DNA of 64,000 nt from Shewanella seohaensis (GCF_025449215.1 NZ_CP104900.1:372001-436000), one strand, 5' to 3'; positions 8,817 to 19,215 are shown, counted from the stretch's first letter. A program made the numbers and translations. The notes: a model not told the origin generated them from the sequence alone.

Positions 8817-10550
8817 ATGTTTAAACCTAAACTGCTCTCTTTGCTAATCGCCACCAGTTTGCTGACGGCATGTTCTGGCTCAGACGATAAAGATGACACC
8901 ACCACGACGCCAGAGCCGACGCCACCCACAGAATACGCACATAAAGTCACGGGTCAGGTCACTTATATCGGCGCTATCGCCGGGGCCAACGTGTGCGTCG
9001 ATCTCAACCAAGACTTAAGCTGCTCAGAGGGTGAACCGAGCACCACTACGGGCACTGACGGTAAGTATCAAATCGATTGGAAAAGCGAGACCGAAAAACC
9101 TAACTATTACCTGTTGGCCAATTGGATTGATAACGCGGCGTCATCTGCACGCTCAGCATTGGCGATGAGCTCCGCGGCAGCTAACACCAACACCACCACT
9201 GGCGGCATGAATATCGTTGCCCTGCCCGATCATGCGGGTCATATCAACGCGCTGACCAATATTGAGTTTTCACGCTATCGCAAGATGATTGAGGCCGACT
9301 TAACGCCACAGCAAGTGATTGAGTTCCGCGCCAAACTCAAATCCTTATACGCCACTGGATTTAAACAAGTCGAAGCCGATTTATTTAGTCTTTCGCCCGA
9401 AATCACTCTGCAACCCACATTTCTCGACACCCTGCTGTTACACGATTACCTGTTAAACCTCACCAATGAGCGCACAGTGGAAATTTTGGCGGCTATCGAA
9501 GTGTTAATCGCCGCATTTGAAGCCTTCGAGAATTTAATCCTAGGGTATGGTTTTGGCACTGAGGCTTATCTGCAAACTAATCCCGTTGCCGTTACCAATA
9601 AGGTGGAGAGCACCTTAGTGTCCTTCGGTTATATGGAAGCGCTGGTTGACGACAAGGCGATGAACAGCACTGACTGGGATACAGTGTTTAGCAGCATGCT
9701 CAATCAAACCGACGCATCTCATGTGCTCAATATCGCCACCGTTCGCAACAGCCACTTTGTCAGCTTAGATTATGGTACTGCTGACCAAACTCTTACTGGC
9801 GTATTTTCAGGTGACGCTGTGATGATCTTCGACAACACGTCGGGAGAGGAAGTCCCTACCGAATGCTGGAATGAGCCAATGAAAAAATGGATCAATGCCT
9901 CGCGTAACGACCAAGGGTATGTGCTTAAAGAACCTGTGATTGAAGGCAATCAATTAAAAACCGTTTATGCCGGCACTGAAGTCCCTGTCGAAATAAATTT
10001 CCATAAGTATCAAAACACGGCCGCTGACTGGCAAGATTTGCTGGCAAACCTCCCGAGCGACCTCAAACTGGCGTCACTCAGTTGGCCTTCGCAAATATAT
10101 CGCATCGATATCAAGCAATCGGCCGACGTGATTTGCCGCGAAGAAGATCCCGTAACCTATGAAACGGGTGTAGAAACCGCGAGCGAGCTTTCCTCTAGCT
10201 TGATCGTGAAGCTATTGTGGCCGTACTCTTACCCCGAGAGTTACATTGAGGACTCACCACATAAATTCACCATTCTCGATAGTTTCGGTCAGCCAGAACA
10301 CCAATATGAATGGGACATTAGCACTAGTCCAAACGGCGGCAAGCTACTAACTATCACTGAAATTGAGGCGGACCCGATTACTAGCAAAACCATTCAGGCA
10401 CACTACTATCTAGTGACGGCAAACTTACTGACAGAGGCAGATCTATTCAAAGCATTGGATACCGCTGAAAATAAACAACTCTACAACTTTACCTACGACA
10501 GCAGCTTCAGCAATACCCTGCGCAACCACTTTAAGTCGCTAGCAAAGTAA
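8817..10550 (+). CDS. Lipoprotein with Ig-like regulatory domain, unknown role
   Basis: 577 residues. The N-terminus is a lipoprotein signal (LLTAC lipobox, Cys at about 19) followed by a Thr/Pro-rich linker. Residues 43-110 look like a carboxypeptidase-regulatory/Cna-B-like beta domain (VTGQVTYIGAIAGANVCVDLN, then DGKYQIDW). The rest is a long mixed domain without recognisable catalytic residues. It is likely an outer-membrane lipoprotein of the kind Shewanella carries in numbers. Ribosome site TAAGGA lies nine bases before the ATG. A GCGCCCC/GGGGCGC hairpin at about 10567-10596 follows the stop. Confidence 0.75.
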   Translation: MFKPKLLSLLIATSLLTACSGSDDKDDTTTTPEPTPPTEYAHKVTGQVTYIGAIAGANVCVDLNQDLSCSEGEPSTTTGTDGKYQIDWKSETEKPNYYLLANWIDNAASSARSALAMSSAAANTNTTTGGMNIVALPDHAGHINALTNIEFSRYRKMIEADLTPQQVIEFRAKLKSLYATGFKQVEADLFSLSPEITLQPTFLDTLLLHDYLLNLTNERTVEILAAIEVLIAAFEAFENLILGYGFGTEAYLQTNPVAVTNKVESTLVSFGYMEALVDDKAMNSTDWDTVFSSMLNQTDASHVLNIATVRNSHFVSLDYGTADQTLTGVFSGDAVMIFDNTSGEEVPTECWNEPMKKWINASRNDQGYVLKEPVIEGNQLKTVYAGTEVPVEINFHKYQNTAADWQDLLANLPSDLKLASLSWPSQIYRIDIKQSADVICREEDPVTYETGVETASELSSSLIVKLLWPYSYPESYIEDSPHKFTILDSFGQPEHQYEWDISTSPNGGKLLTITEIEADPITSKTIQAHYYLVTANLLTEADLFKALDTAENKQLYNFTYDSSFSNTLRNHFKSLAK

Positions 10551-10566
10551 AGCTTACTCCACCCGC

Positions 10567-10596
10567 GCCCCAGCGTTGATTCGTCGGGGGCGCTTA
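10567..10596 (+). terminator. Possible terminator hairpin
   Basis: GCGCCCC and GGGGCGC arms about 15 bases apart, directly after the lipoprotein stop. The trailing sequence is TTATAT rather than a clean T-run, so efficiency is uncertain. Confidence 0.45.
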
Positions 10597-10631
10597 TATC
10601 TGCTTAAGTCGCGACCCCCACAAAGAACCCA

Positions 10632-10989
10632 TTAGAGGCAGATAAACGCATCTCGCTCATAGTAAAAGATAATAGCTTCAAGCAGTTCCTGTTCACTGGG
10701 CTGAGCTTTTTGCTGCTTAAGATTATCAATCACATCCTCTATTTGATCCGTGTTCAGCAGATAACCATAGTCACTGCGGCCTAAGCCATCCTCAAAGGCA
10801 TCGATTTCGGCATCCGATAGGTCTCTCATATCAGCCACTATCGGGAACAATAGCGTGGTCAGCTGTAGGGATTCACCTTGTTCCCAGATCTTGATAAACC
10901 AGCCAATAACTTAATCCCGGTTGTTCGATGCACTTTCTTATCCAGCGCTGTAACGACTCGGGCTGACCGAAAAATGAGCTGATATTCAT
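10632..10989 (-). CDS. Small acidic hypothetical protein (frameshifted)
   Basis: Reading leftwards, ATG at 10989 is preceded by GAGGA. The frame stops after about 38 codons, while the next frame carries KIWEQGESLQLTTLLFP on to the stop at 10632. Removing one T from the run around 10896-10898 gives a continuous protein of about 118 residues. It is acidic and helical with no signal peptide, so cytoplasmic. Unlike most shifts in this window, this one needs a base removed, not added. Family unknown. Confidence 0.55.
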
Positions 10990-11448
10990 AATGTCCTCGA
11001 ATGGCGTTGTCATAGTAAAACCGAGTGAGCCACTAAATTGCATAGTCATAGAAGCTATTCACCACTCCCAAGATGCATACAAGTAACAGATGGGAGTTCT
11101 CGCGACTCAACTCGCCCCAAGAATACGAGAGGATATCTGCGTCCATCAAAGCCAAAATCACAATTCATCAATTCGATGGACAAAAAACCAATCAAATTTA
11201 AATAAACGTTATTTTACAGCATGTATTTTTAAACATTATTCATTTAGTCGTCGCGTTATTTAGATTTTGGTTATTTTCAAACCAAGGTTGGTGATGTTTC
11301 ACAAACCCCGTAACAGCAACTGTGGTACCTTAAGCGCCCAAAAAACGTGTCAGGGCTGCGCTTTTACGCCAAAAGCGAGGGCAGGCCTGTAAATAGATAA
11401 CTAGTCTTAAGACACAAAATGCCGCGGTAATTGGGGAGTTTCGCAAGA
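10990..11448. other. Intergenic region upstream of symporter
   Basis: About 460 bases between divergent genes. It is A/T-rich around 11160-11280. I see no ORF with coding character and no clear riboswitch or tRNA. It presumably holds the promoters of both neighbours. Confidence 0.4.
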
Positions 11449-12678
11449 ATGAAGAGCAAGAGTTTATTAGGCAACATTGGTGTGCAAGTGGTTATTGCCA
11501 TGATTATTGGCGCACTGGTTGGTTTTACCATGGGCGAAAGTGCGAGCATCTTCGCCCCACTGGGTACCATCTTTATCCATTTAATCAAAATGCTAGTGAT
11601 CCCACTGGTACTGGTGTCTATCATCAGCGGCGCCGCCAGCTTAGGCGATAGCCCCTCGGCGGGTAAGATTGGTGTCGGCACCTTCGGCTTCTTTATTGTC
11701 ACCTCGGGGATTGCCGTGGCTCTGGCATTAGTCATGGGCAAGGTGTTTACCCCGGGCGCGGGGGTCGACTTTACCGCCCATAGCAGTAGCGGCCTGATGG
11801 AAGTCACCGCCGAACATGGCGCACTGCCAGGAGTAATGGATACCTTCATTGGCATGATCCCAACCAATGTGTTCGAATCATTGACTGGCGGAAATATCCT
11901 TCAAATTCTGGTGTTTAGTATATTTTTCGGTATCGCACTGACCAAGGTCAAAGGCGATGGCGCCAAGCCCATCATGGCGGCGTTAAATACCGTCGTCGAC
12001 GCCTTTGTGTGGATGATCAACTGTGTGATGGTGATTGCGCCCATTGGGGTATTTGGTTTGATGGCCGATTCCGTCGGCACCTTCGGTTTCGATGCCTTAG
12101 AAGTCGTGTTTAAGCTGTTTGCCGTGTTTGTGGCCGCGATTCTGATCTACGGTTTTGTGTTCTTCCCCTTAGTGGTACAGCTGTTTTCTAAGGTATCGGC
12201 ACGCCAATTTATTTCGGCGATGAAAAAACCTCAGGTGATGGCACTGTCGACGGCATCGTCTATGGCCACGCTGCCGGTGAATATGGAAACCTGCGAAGAA
12301 GATCTTAAGGTGTCTAAGGCAACCACCGCCTTTGTGCTGCCTCTAGGTGCCACCATCAATATGAGCGGCAACGCGATTTACTATGGTTTAGTCGCTATGT
12401 TTTTCGCGCAAATGTACAACATCGATCTGTCGATGACCGCCTATGCCGCGATTATCTTTACCTCTACCTTAGGCGCCATTGGCCAAGCGGGTGTCCCCGG
12501 TCCGTCATTTTTAGTGGTCGCTGTACTACTGGCCGCAGGGATTCCGATTGATGGTTTACCACTGTTATTCGCCCTCGACCGAGTGTTTGACATGATCCGC
12601 ACCGCGCTCAACATCACGGGTGATGCCGCCTGCGCCATCATTATGGATAAGTACACCGCAGAGCCAAGCTCAAACTAA
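11449..12678 (+). CDS. Dicarboxylate/amino acid:cation symporter (DAACS family)
   Basis: 409 residues from the ATG chosen because GGGGAG lies ten bases upstream; an upstream in-frame TTG lacks a site. Inner-membrane transporter of the GltP/DctA/SstT superfamily, which imports glutamate, aspartate or C4-dicarboxylates with H+ or Na+. Family marks: the serine-rich re-entrant loop (STASSMATLPVN, about 270), the NMSGNA motif in helix 7 (about 305) and the VPGPSFLVVAVLLAAGIP loop. About eight membrane helices plus two hairpins, and a normal family length. The exact substrate cannot be read from sequence. A strong terminator follows. Confidence 0.9.
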   Translation: MKSKSLLGNIGVQVVIAMIIGALVGFTMGESASIFAPLGTIFIHLIKMLVIPLVLVSIISGAASLGDSPSAGKIGVGTFGFFIVTSGIAVALALVMGKVFTPGAGVDFTAHSSSGLMEVTAEHGALPGVMDTFIGMIPTNVFESLTGGNILQILVFSIFFGIALTKVKGDGAKPIMAALNTVVDAFVWMINCVMVIAPIGVFGLMADSVGTFGFDALEVVFKLFAVFVAAILIYGFVFFPLVVQLFSKVSARQFISAMKKPQVMALSTASSMATLPVNMETCEEDLKVSKATTAFVLPLGATINMSGNAIYYGLVAMFFAQMYNIDLSMTAYAAIIFTSTLGAIGQAGVPGPSFLVVAVLLAAGIPIDGLPLLFALDRVFDMIRTALNITGDAACAIIMDKYTAEPSSN

Positions 12679-12701
12679 CTGTGTAAATACACTGATATAC
12701 C

Positions 12702-12737
12702 AAGGCTTGAATAGGCTTGCTTATTCAAGCCTTTTTT
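12702..12737 (+). terminator. Intrinsic terminator
   Basis: AAGGCTTGAATA and its complement TTATTCAAGCCT form a 12-bp stem with a short loop, followed by TTTTTT. It ends the symporter transcript. Confidence 0.85.
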
Positions 12738-12941
12738 ATGTCTAAATCCTCGGGATACCGCATCTTATCCTACTGATTTTGTATCACTTAATGCAGATTT
12801 ATGTGATCTTGGCGGCGCCTTGGTCTAAGCTCAAACGGCGCCGCCTCGCAATTCGTATTTCTTTATCCGCCAAGCCACACGGACACAGTGCCTTTCTGCG
12901 ATAATGGCTTGGCTACCATCAGTCCAAAGGAGTGTTGCATT

Positions 12942-14059
12942 ATGTCCGTATTTGCCCCTGCAAGCCCTTTTGCCGACTTTATCTATCGTCATTTCCGTGC
13001 CATTCACGCCCTTAAACTCGGCCTCGCCCTGCTGATTGCCGTCACTATTAACGCCATTTGGTCGCCGCCGCATTTCATTTGGAGCATGGTGACCATAGTG
13101 ATCATTATGATGAGTCTGCCACAGGTGGGTGGCGCGATTGAAAAGTCCCTGCAGCGGGCGGTAGGCACCTGTTTAGGTTCGGCTTATGGCGTGATGTTAG
13201 TGGCCACTATCGACAGTTATTGGCTGATTATGGGGCTACTGATCTTAGGGGTCACGCTGATCTGTTTTATCTCGGCGGGACGCTACAGCTATGCCTATCT
13301 GGTGGCAGGATTCACCATTATTATCGTGGTGGGCGATGCGAACCACGACACCTCAGAGGCACTCTGGCGTACGGCGAATATTCTGCTCGGTTGTGTTATT
13401 GCCATTCTGGTGTCGCTGTTTATCTTCCCGATTAAGGCCAAACAGGACTGGCGCAGCCAGCTCGCCAATGCCATCGACAGTATGGCCAAAGTGCTTACCC
13501 AACATTTACAGGCCCCCGCCAACCATGATTTAGATTTTCGCGCCGAACTAGAGGCGGCCATGAAGGCGGTATTAACCCAAAAGAAACTGTTTTTCTCCCT
13601 CGAGTGGGAAAGCCAAACGCTAAAAAACATAAAGTGCTGCTGGCGGAATTAGTCAATAAACAGGTGCGGCTGATCACCCTACTCGAGTTATTACCTTTGA
13701 GTCGCTGGCAGGAGGCCGACAAAGAGGCATACCACCAAATCAACCGTGTCGCCGCCGAGCTTACGGCTTATCTTCACAGGCTGAGTGAATTTGTTGCAGG
13801 CAAAACAGCCACATTGCCAACACTACCAAATTCATTAGAGCAAGAGTTGCAGCACAGATTACAACTCAGCTTGGCCGCCCAAACGCCAAATTCGGCCCCT
13901 TTAGCCAATGAAGTTACGCAGGGATTTGCCCTCACGGGATACTGCTGGCTTATCTATCAACTCGCCATTGCCGTCGAAGCGCTCTACGCCGATATCGAGA
14001 TTATTGAAATCGCCTATAACGGACAAACCGTGTTACATAAAACCGCCAAACCTTCATAG
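12942..14059 (+). CDS. FUSC-type inner-membrane protein (frameshifted)
   Basis: Start ATG 12942 has AAAGGAG upstream. The first frame gives about 225 residues, then hits a stop. The second half is in the next frame (KPNAKKHKVLLAELV onward). One more G in GGG at 13606-13608 makes a continuous protein of about 372 residues. Six hydrophobic segments in the first 170 residues (FIWSMVTIVIIMMS, VAGFTIIIVVGD and others) and a helical cytoplasmic tail match the fusaric-acid-resistance/aromatic-acid-exporter (FUSC, YccS/AaeB) family. These often work in efflux, but here no membrane-fusion partner is adjacent. Substrate unknown. Confidence 0.75.
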
Positions 14060-14190
14060 ACTGTTACCACGGCGCATGGCAGCGAAAATCACCCTCTCGA
14101 ATCAAGATAAACCCTTGGCAGCCCTTGCACTCGCAGGGGCTTAATGAAAAGATACCGCCTTAATAAAAATTCGATGTGTGGACTGTTTTC

Positions 14191-16125
14191 ATGCGCTTGT
14201 TTTCCCCTTCCGTTATCGCCATTGCCTGCTTATCGGCGGGTTCACTATTCACCGCCCAGTTAGCCGTTGCCGCGAATACCGAAGTCGCGCAACCCGAAGT
14301 GACAACGACTGGAGCTGCCAATGTTGAAGTCGCAAACACTGAGGCAGCTAAAACCGACGCGGCAGCAACACCGACTCGCGCCAATACCTTTGTGAATGAC
14401 GCCATTCTCCCGCCAAGCATCACTTGGCACGGTGGCAGCGAAGCCCTGTTACTCAGCGCCGATAACGAATGGGCGACCCCCTTCGAGCAAAGCAACGGCA
14501 CCGAAAGCCCAAGCTATGACGACACCATTACTTGGCTCGACCGATTAGCGGCCGAAACCACCAAATTGCAGAAAGTCAGCCTAGGCAAGAGCCCTCAAGG
14601 GCGCGACATTTGGATGTATGTCGCCAGCAGCGAAGGCATTAACGAATCGGCAAGGCTAAAGCAAAACACTAAGCCGACAATTCTGGTGCAGGCCGGGATC
14701 CACGCGGGCGAAATCGACGGTAAAGACGCCGGCATGATGCTGCTGCGGGATATAGTCAAAGGCGACAAGAGCGATCTGCTCGAAAAGGCTAACTTGCTGT
14801 TTGTGCCTATGTTTAGCGTCGATGCCCATGAGCGCAGCGGCGAATTTAACCGCGTAAATCAGCGTGGCCCAGTCAATATGGGTTGGCGCACCAATGCCAA
14901 TAACCTCAACCTGAACCGTGACTACGCCAAGGCCGACACCTTAGAAATGCAGCATATGCTGCGGGCAATCAATGTGTGGCAACCAGATTTGTATATCGAT
15001 GTGCATGTCACCGACGGTATCGACTACCAGTACGACATCACCTTCGGCTACAACCTTGCCCAAGGTTTGAGTCCCGCCAGTTTCCGCTGGCTCGAAAATA
15101 GCTACCGCCCAGCGGTAGAAGCGGCATTAACCGCCCAAGGCCATATCCCGGGTCCGCTGATTTTCGCCGTCGACAATACCGACATCACTAAAGGCATGTC
15201 ACTGTGGAACCCTAGCCCACGCTTCTCTAATGGTTATGGTGATGCCCGCCATCTGCCCACCATTTTGATTGAGAACCACAGCTTAAAACCCTTTAAGCAG
15301 CGCGTACTTGGCACCTATGTGATGCTAGAGCAAACCCTGAAAACCGTGGGTGACCAAGCGACTAAGTTAAAGAGTGCGATTCAAGAGGATAAATACCGCG
15401 CCTCGCCACTGATCACATTAACATGGAAATCGGCGCCACTGGCTAAAGGCTGGGATTTTAAAGGCATAGATTACAAGCTTGAGCAGAGCCCGATTAGCGG
15501 CACCGAGGTAGTGCGCTGGACAGGCGAGCCTAAGCTGTACCCGAACCTACCTGTGATTGCCGAAACCGTGCCCGACATAAAAGTCACTCGCCCGAGTGCT
15601 TACTATATTCCCGCCCAGTGGACACAAGTGATTGACCGCTTAAATCTACACGGCATTCGGATGACACGTTTAAGCAAGCCAACTGAGCTTAAATTGCAGC
15701 AATACAGCTTGAGCAATCCGGTGTTTAATACCAAGGCGTTCGAGGGACGACTCACAGTGAAGGCCGACTCGACACTGGCCAAACTGACCACCACCTTGCC
15801 CGCGGGCACAGTGAAAATCAGCACAGATCAACCCTTAGGCGATCTGGCGATTTTACTGCTCGAGCCACAATCACCGGACTCGTTACTGCAATGGGGCTTC
15901 TTTAACCCTATCTTTACCCGTACCGAATACATTGAGGACTACGCCGTAGAGCCGCTGGCCGCCAAGATGCTTAAGGAAGATCCCAAGCTGCAGGCGGAAT
16001 TTAACAAAGCACTGGAAAACCCAGAGTTTGCCACCGATCCCGAGGCACGCTTACGCTGGTTCTATGAGCGCAGCCCTTACTACGATAATCAATATCTTAA
16101 GTATCCGGTCTACCGTAGCCGTTAA
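14191..16125 (+). CDS. Exported M14-family zinc carboxypeptidase-like protein
   Basis: About 644 residues. No clear ribosome site; ATG 14191 is preferred over 14176 because it gives a clean signal peptide (MRLFSPSV... to VAA). Peptidase M14 features: HAGEIDGKD (zinc-binding HxxE, about residue 175), an Asn-Arg (LNLNRDYAKA) substrate patch, a third ligand histidine in IDVHVTDG, and a late glutamate in ILIENHSLK that fits the general base. So probably a periplasmic metallocarboxypeptidase trimming peptides or murein. The C-terminal 250 residues are a beta-rich extra domain. An Ala/Thr-rich linker follows the signal peptide. Confidence 0.8.
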   Translation: MRLFSPSVIAIACLSAGSLFTAQLAVAANTEVAQPEVTTTGAANVEVANTEAAKTDAAATPTRANTFVNDAILPPSITWHGGSEALLLSADNEWATPFEQSNGTESPSYDDTITWLDRLAAETTKLQKVSLGKSPQGRDIWMYVASSEGINESARLKQNTKPTILVQAGIHAGEIDGKDAGMMLLRDIVKGDKSDLLEKANLLFVPMFSVDAHERSGEFNRVNQRGPVNMGWRTNANNLNLNRDYAKADTLEMQHMLRAINVWQPDLYIDVHVTDGIDYQYDITFGYNLAQGLSPASFRWLENSYRPAVEAALTAQGHIPGPLIFAVDNTDITKGMSLWNPSPRFSNGYGDARHLPTILIENHSLKPFKQRVLGTYVMLEQTLKTVGDQATKLKSAIQEDKYRASPLITLTWKSAPLAKGWDFKGIDYKLEQSPISGTEVVRWTGEPKLYPNLPVIAETVPDIKVTRPSAYYIPAQWTQVIDRLNLHGIRMTRLSKPTELKLQQYSLSNPVFNTKAFEGRLTVKADSTLAKLTTTLPAGTVKISTDQPLGDLAILLLEPQSPDSLLQWGFFNPIFTRTEYIEDYAVEPLAAKMLKEDPKLQAEFNKALENPEFATDPEARLRWFYERSPYYDNQYLKYPVYRSR

Positions 16126-16149
16126 TCCCGCAGTTAAAAACGGCAAGGA

Positions 16150-16917
16150 TTAAGCAGGCTTACGCGCGCTAATGCTATACACCAAGGGCACCTGTTGCCC
16201 TTGGTGTGTTAGTACATAACGGCCATCGGCTTGCGCCTCTAGCCCTTCGAAGCAGTTATAGGGGCTAAACGCAAACTCGTGGAAGAACGCTAACTCTAAA
16301 CCCGCCTGCAATAAGACATTGATCACCTCAGACAAGCTATGGGACCAACACATTAAGGTTTGCTGCTCATCACCGGCATTCTCGGTATAGGTTCCTTCCT
16401 GCTCAATATCTGGCTCACCCCGATTAAAATAGCTATACCCATCGAATAGCTGCTGCGCTGGATGAAACTCGGCCATATAAAACTGTCCGCCAGGCTTTAA
16501 ACACGCCGCAATGGTCTGCGCCCAGAGTGTTAAATCCGGCAACCAAACAATCGCGCCATAGGAGGTAAATACAACATCTTGCGGCTCAACCTTGCCCGCT
16601 ACGCTGTAGACATCGCTACAGATAAACTCGGCGGACAACTGCGTCTGCTGCGCCAGCTTGCGCGCCTCAGCAATCGCCACCTCGGATAAATCGACCCCAG
16701 TCACCTTTGCGCCCATTCGCGCCCACGACAAGGTATCTAAGCCAAAATGACATTGCAGATGCAGTAGACTTTTGCCCGCCACCGCAAGCTCACTCAGCTC
16801 GATTTCCGTTAAGGATGTGTTGCCACTCAAAAAGCCTTCAACATCATAAAAATCAGAGGTTAAGTGCACCCGAGTGCGGGCATCCCAAGCGATTTTATTG
16901 GTCGTTAAGTAATCCAT
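16150..16917 (-). CDS. SAM-dependent class I methyltransferase
   Basis: 255 residues, preceded by AAAGGAT. Rossmann motif I LLHLQCHFGLDTLS (about residues 52-65) is followed by the acidic motif II VTGVDLSEVAIAEA and motif IV DVVFTSYGAIVWL. It has the form of UbiE/Methyltransf_25-type enzymes, but the substrate is not identifiable. Cytoplasmic, single gene, convergent with the M14 peptidase gene and divergent from the DUF4097 gene. Normal length for the family. Confidence 0.85.
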   Translation of the reverse strand: MDYLTTNKIAWDARTRVHLTSDFYDVEGFLSGNTSLTEIELSELAVAGKSLLHLQCHFGLDTLSWARMGAKVTGVDLSEVAIAEARKLAQQTQLSAEFICSDVYSVAGKVEPQDVVFTSYGAIVWLPDLTLWAQTIAACLKPGGQFYMAEFHPAQQLFDGYSYFNRGEPDIEQEGTYTENAGDEQQTLMCWSHSLSEVINVLLQAGLELAFFHEFAFSPYNCFEGLEAQADGRYVLTHQGQQVPLVYSISARKPA

Positions 16918-17021
16918 ATGAATCCTTTCTAGTCATGCGATGAGCCAAGCGGGCTGAATGGACACACGCTAACTGAATAAGTGAGTAATTTCACCACTCT
17001 TTGGGAAAAATCACTCATTCA

Positions 17022-17052
17022 GCGGACATGTCCGCCAGCGCCCAAGCGGACA
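17022..17052. promoter_or_regulatory. Palindromic GCGGACA-TGTCCGC site plus half-site
   Basis: A perfect 14-bp palindrome GCGGACATGTCCGC at 17022-17035 and a further GCGGACA at 17046. It lies 40-70 bases upstream of a sigma54-like promoter, the usual place for an enhancer-binding protein. The same heptamer recurs four times, once degenerate, upstream of the gene at 50180. Confidence 0.6.
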
Positions 17053-17091
17053 CATTTAATTTATCTACATGATTATTAATACATTTTAAAA

Positions 17092-17108
17092 TTGGCATAG
17101 GATGTGCA
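17092..17108 (+). promoter_or_regulatory. Sigma54-type promoter (-24/-12)
   Basis: TTGGCATAGGATGTGCA has the invariant GG and GC exactly ten bases apart, with TTGGCA matching the -24 element. The start codon of the lipoprotein gene is about 80 bases downstream. Confidence 0.6.
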
Positions 17109-17187
17109 AACTCAAGTGATATCAAGCTTATCGCTAATAGCTCAGCACTCAGTCGGTCGTCGAGTGTCGATAACAAGGAAGAAGAAA

Positions 17188-17963
17188 ATGTCACTACGCC
17201 CTTTTATATTCACCCTCGGATTTGTCGCCCTCTTTACGGTTGGCGTGTCACTCACTGGCTGCATTATCAATGTGAACGCCGCTGGCATGCCGGATTTAGA
17301 TCACCAACAACGTGAACTCAGCCTCGATGCTCAAGACCTACAGGAACTCGTCGCCGAAACCGGTGCAGGCAGCCTTGAAATTATCGGTGTCGAAGGCCTG
17401 ACCCAAATTAAGTTAGTCGCTGATATCTATAGCAATGACGATAGCAAAGTCATTCTCACCCTCGAGAAAAAGCCAACAAAGCCCAGCTTAAGGCCGACTT
17501 TGAATCGCATAGCAGCTTTAGCAATTACTCACCCTATATCGACCTTAAGTTACAAGTGCCCGCCGGATTAGCGCTGGACATAGACGATGGTTCAGGTGCG
17601 ATTTTGATCAATAAGATGACTGCGGATATTAAGGTCAAGGATGGCTCTGGCGAACTGGCAATCCATGGTGGCAATAATGTCAGTATCGACGATGGTTCTG
17701 GCGCGATTGAAGTCAGCCAAGTCAACGGTAATCTGGCGATTGTCGATGGCTCTGGCGGTATCCAAGTTAATGATATTAAAGGCAGCATCACCATTGATGA
17801 CGGTTCAGGTGAAATCAACGTAGCCAATGTGCAAAACACAGTCACCATCAACGATGGCTCAGGCGATATCAATGTGGTGAACACTAAGGGCTTAACCATT
17901 CTCTCGGCAGGTTCAGGGGATGTGAGCTTCGATAAAATCGATGGCCCCGTAAGTAAACACTAA
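17188..17963 (+). CDS. DUF4097-type lipoprotein with DGSG repeats (frameshifted)
   Basis: Start ATG 17188 follows AAGGAAG. The N-terminus is a lipoprotein signal (SLTGC lipobox). Frame is lost at the A-run 17467-17471; one more A joins it to the frame that ends at 17963, about 258 residues. The second half consists of about seven repeats of roughly 20 residues, each with D(D)GSG followed by I.V or similar, as in DUF4097/DUF2807 beta-helix proteins (LiaG-like). Such proteins are often tied to envelope stress. The sigma54-type promoter and palindromic sites upstream suggest activator-dependent expression. Confidence 0.7.
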
Positions 17964-18253
17964 ACCCGTTAGACCCTTAGCGTTACCGCTCAACCAACTT
18001 CCCGGCGTAGAGACTGATGTTGCAGTACCCAACCAAATGTCAGTCTTCTACCCACCCCTTTTTTGCGTTACCGTTCCATGGACATTCTTATGCACTTTAT
18101 GCCACTAACCCCTTGTAGTGGCATCTTTTTTTGTGCGACCATAAAACTTAAATTTGCGATAACCAGACTTTCAGTCCGCGAATTTGTTAAGATAATTCAC
18201 CTTCCCGCTCGATAGTCACAAAGTCACGCAGTATTGCCTGTAAGGTCGAAAAT

Positions 18254-18756
18254 ATGGATCAGTTTTCGGAATACCAACAAGAAATTGAATCGCTTTCTCA
18301 ATCGGATAACCCAAGAGAAATAATGGAAGGACTAGGGGATATTTGTTTTGATGGCGAAACCTTTTATCAGAATGGTAATACAGCCCTAGCTAAACACATT
18401 TTCGAGCATATTTACGCCTTAGATGCGCACTCGGACTATTTCTCACACGCCAGCTCAGTCGCCAAAACCTTCCTCATTAACCTAGGAGAAATACCCCCAT
18501 TTCCCTAGAGGAGACTATTTTACAAATGCAGCATGAGCATGCCGCATTGAGCCAACAGCAGCTAAATCTGTTGATTGCAAAGCGTATTTTTAGGGAATTT
18601 AGCCATCATCAAGACGCTATCCGCACCACGCTGGAGTATCTCAATAAAGCCGAAACACTCGCACCTTTGAGCAAGAGTGACCTTCGGTTTAAAGCCTCAG
18701 TGAATGCGGCAAGTCATACTGCCGCAAACCATACCACTGACCTACATGCCGATTGA
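18254..18756 (+). CDS. Hypothetical cytoplasmic protein (probable frameshift)
   Basis: Two short frames, 18254-18508 (84 residues) and 18526-18756 (76 residues). Adding one C to the CCCCC run at 18494-18498 fuses them: the first continues as IPPISLEETILQMQ into the second, about 167 residues. The sequence is helical, acidic and without a signal peptide; the first half has a TPR-like feel (NTALAKHIFEHIYALD). The alternative is two separate genes, since an AGGAG sits before the second ATG. The 3' end overlaps the convergent deaminase gene by about 15 bases. Function unknown. Confidence 0.5.
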
Positions 18757-19215
18757 AGCTAACCCAATAGAACTTTGGCGAAATGGCTGAAGCCGATGAT
18801 TCAACTGCGGCCATTTACTGATCTCAATTTGCAATTTCGACTCCTGCAATAGCTGATAGGTCCAACGATAATCAAAGCCATATTGGCAAGCTTCGTGGCG
18901 ATCGACTAAGACGATGACCCGACTGATTTTAGCCAGCTGTATCGCCATATAACAAAATCCACAGGGCTCACCAGAAGCGATTAATGTCATGCCCTCCAAG
19001 CTGACTTGTTTAAGTAGCAAAGTCGCCATTCGTATCGCTTGGATTTCAGCATGGGCGGTACAATCATGCAGCGCCTGTACCCGATTCACCCCTTCAGCCA
19101 CAATCCGCCCAGACTCATCCACAATCACAGCCGAAAACGGCAGGCCCGTACCTTCGACTTCCTTTTGCGCCAACGCCAAGGTGTGGTTAACCGCAGGTAA
19201 AAAGCGATTACACAT
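18742..19215 (-). CDS. Nucleoside/cytidine deaminase-like zinc enzyme
   Basis: 157 residues. Zinc/catalytic signature of the CMP/dCMP deaminase fold: HAEIQAIR (His ligand and catalytic Glu, about residue 53) and PCGFC (two Cys ligands, about 84-88). The length and the opening LALAQKEVEGTGLPFSAVIVDE resemble guanine deaminase/TadA-like proteins; PCGFC differs from TadA's PCPMC, so tRNA editing is unlikely. Cytoplasmic. Its start overlaps the end of the upstream azoR gene by eight bases, so the two are co-transcribed. Confidence 0.8.
   Translation of the reverse strand: MCNRFLPAVNHTLALAQKEVEGTGLPFSAVIVDESGRIVAEGVNRVQALHDCTAHAEIQAIRMATLLLKQVSLEGMTLIASGEPCGFCYMAIQLAKISRVIVLVDRHEACQYGFDYRWTYQLLQESKLQIEISKWPQLNHRLQPFRQSSIGLASIGM

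Noticed and set aside
17556..17899. Tandem ~60-base repeats taken as a possible CRISPR array
   Set aside because: Repeats are coding (DGSG units), imperfect and without unique spacers; no cas genes in the window.
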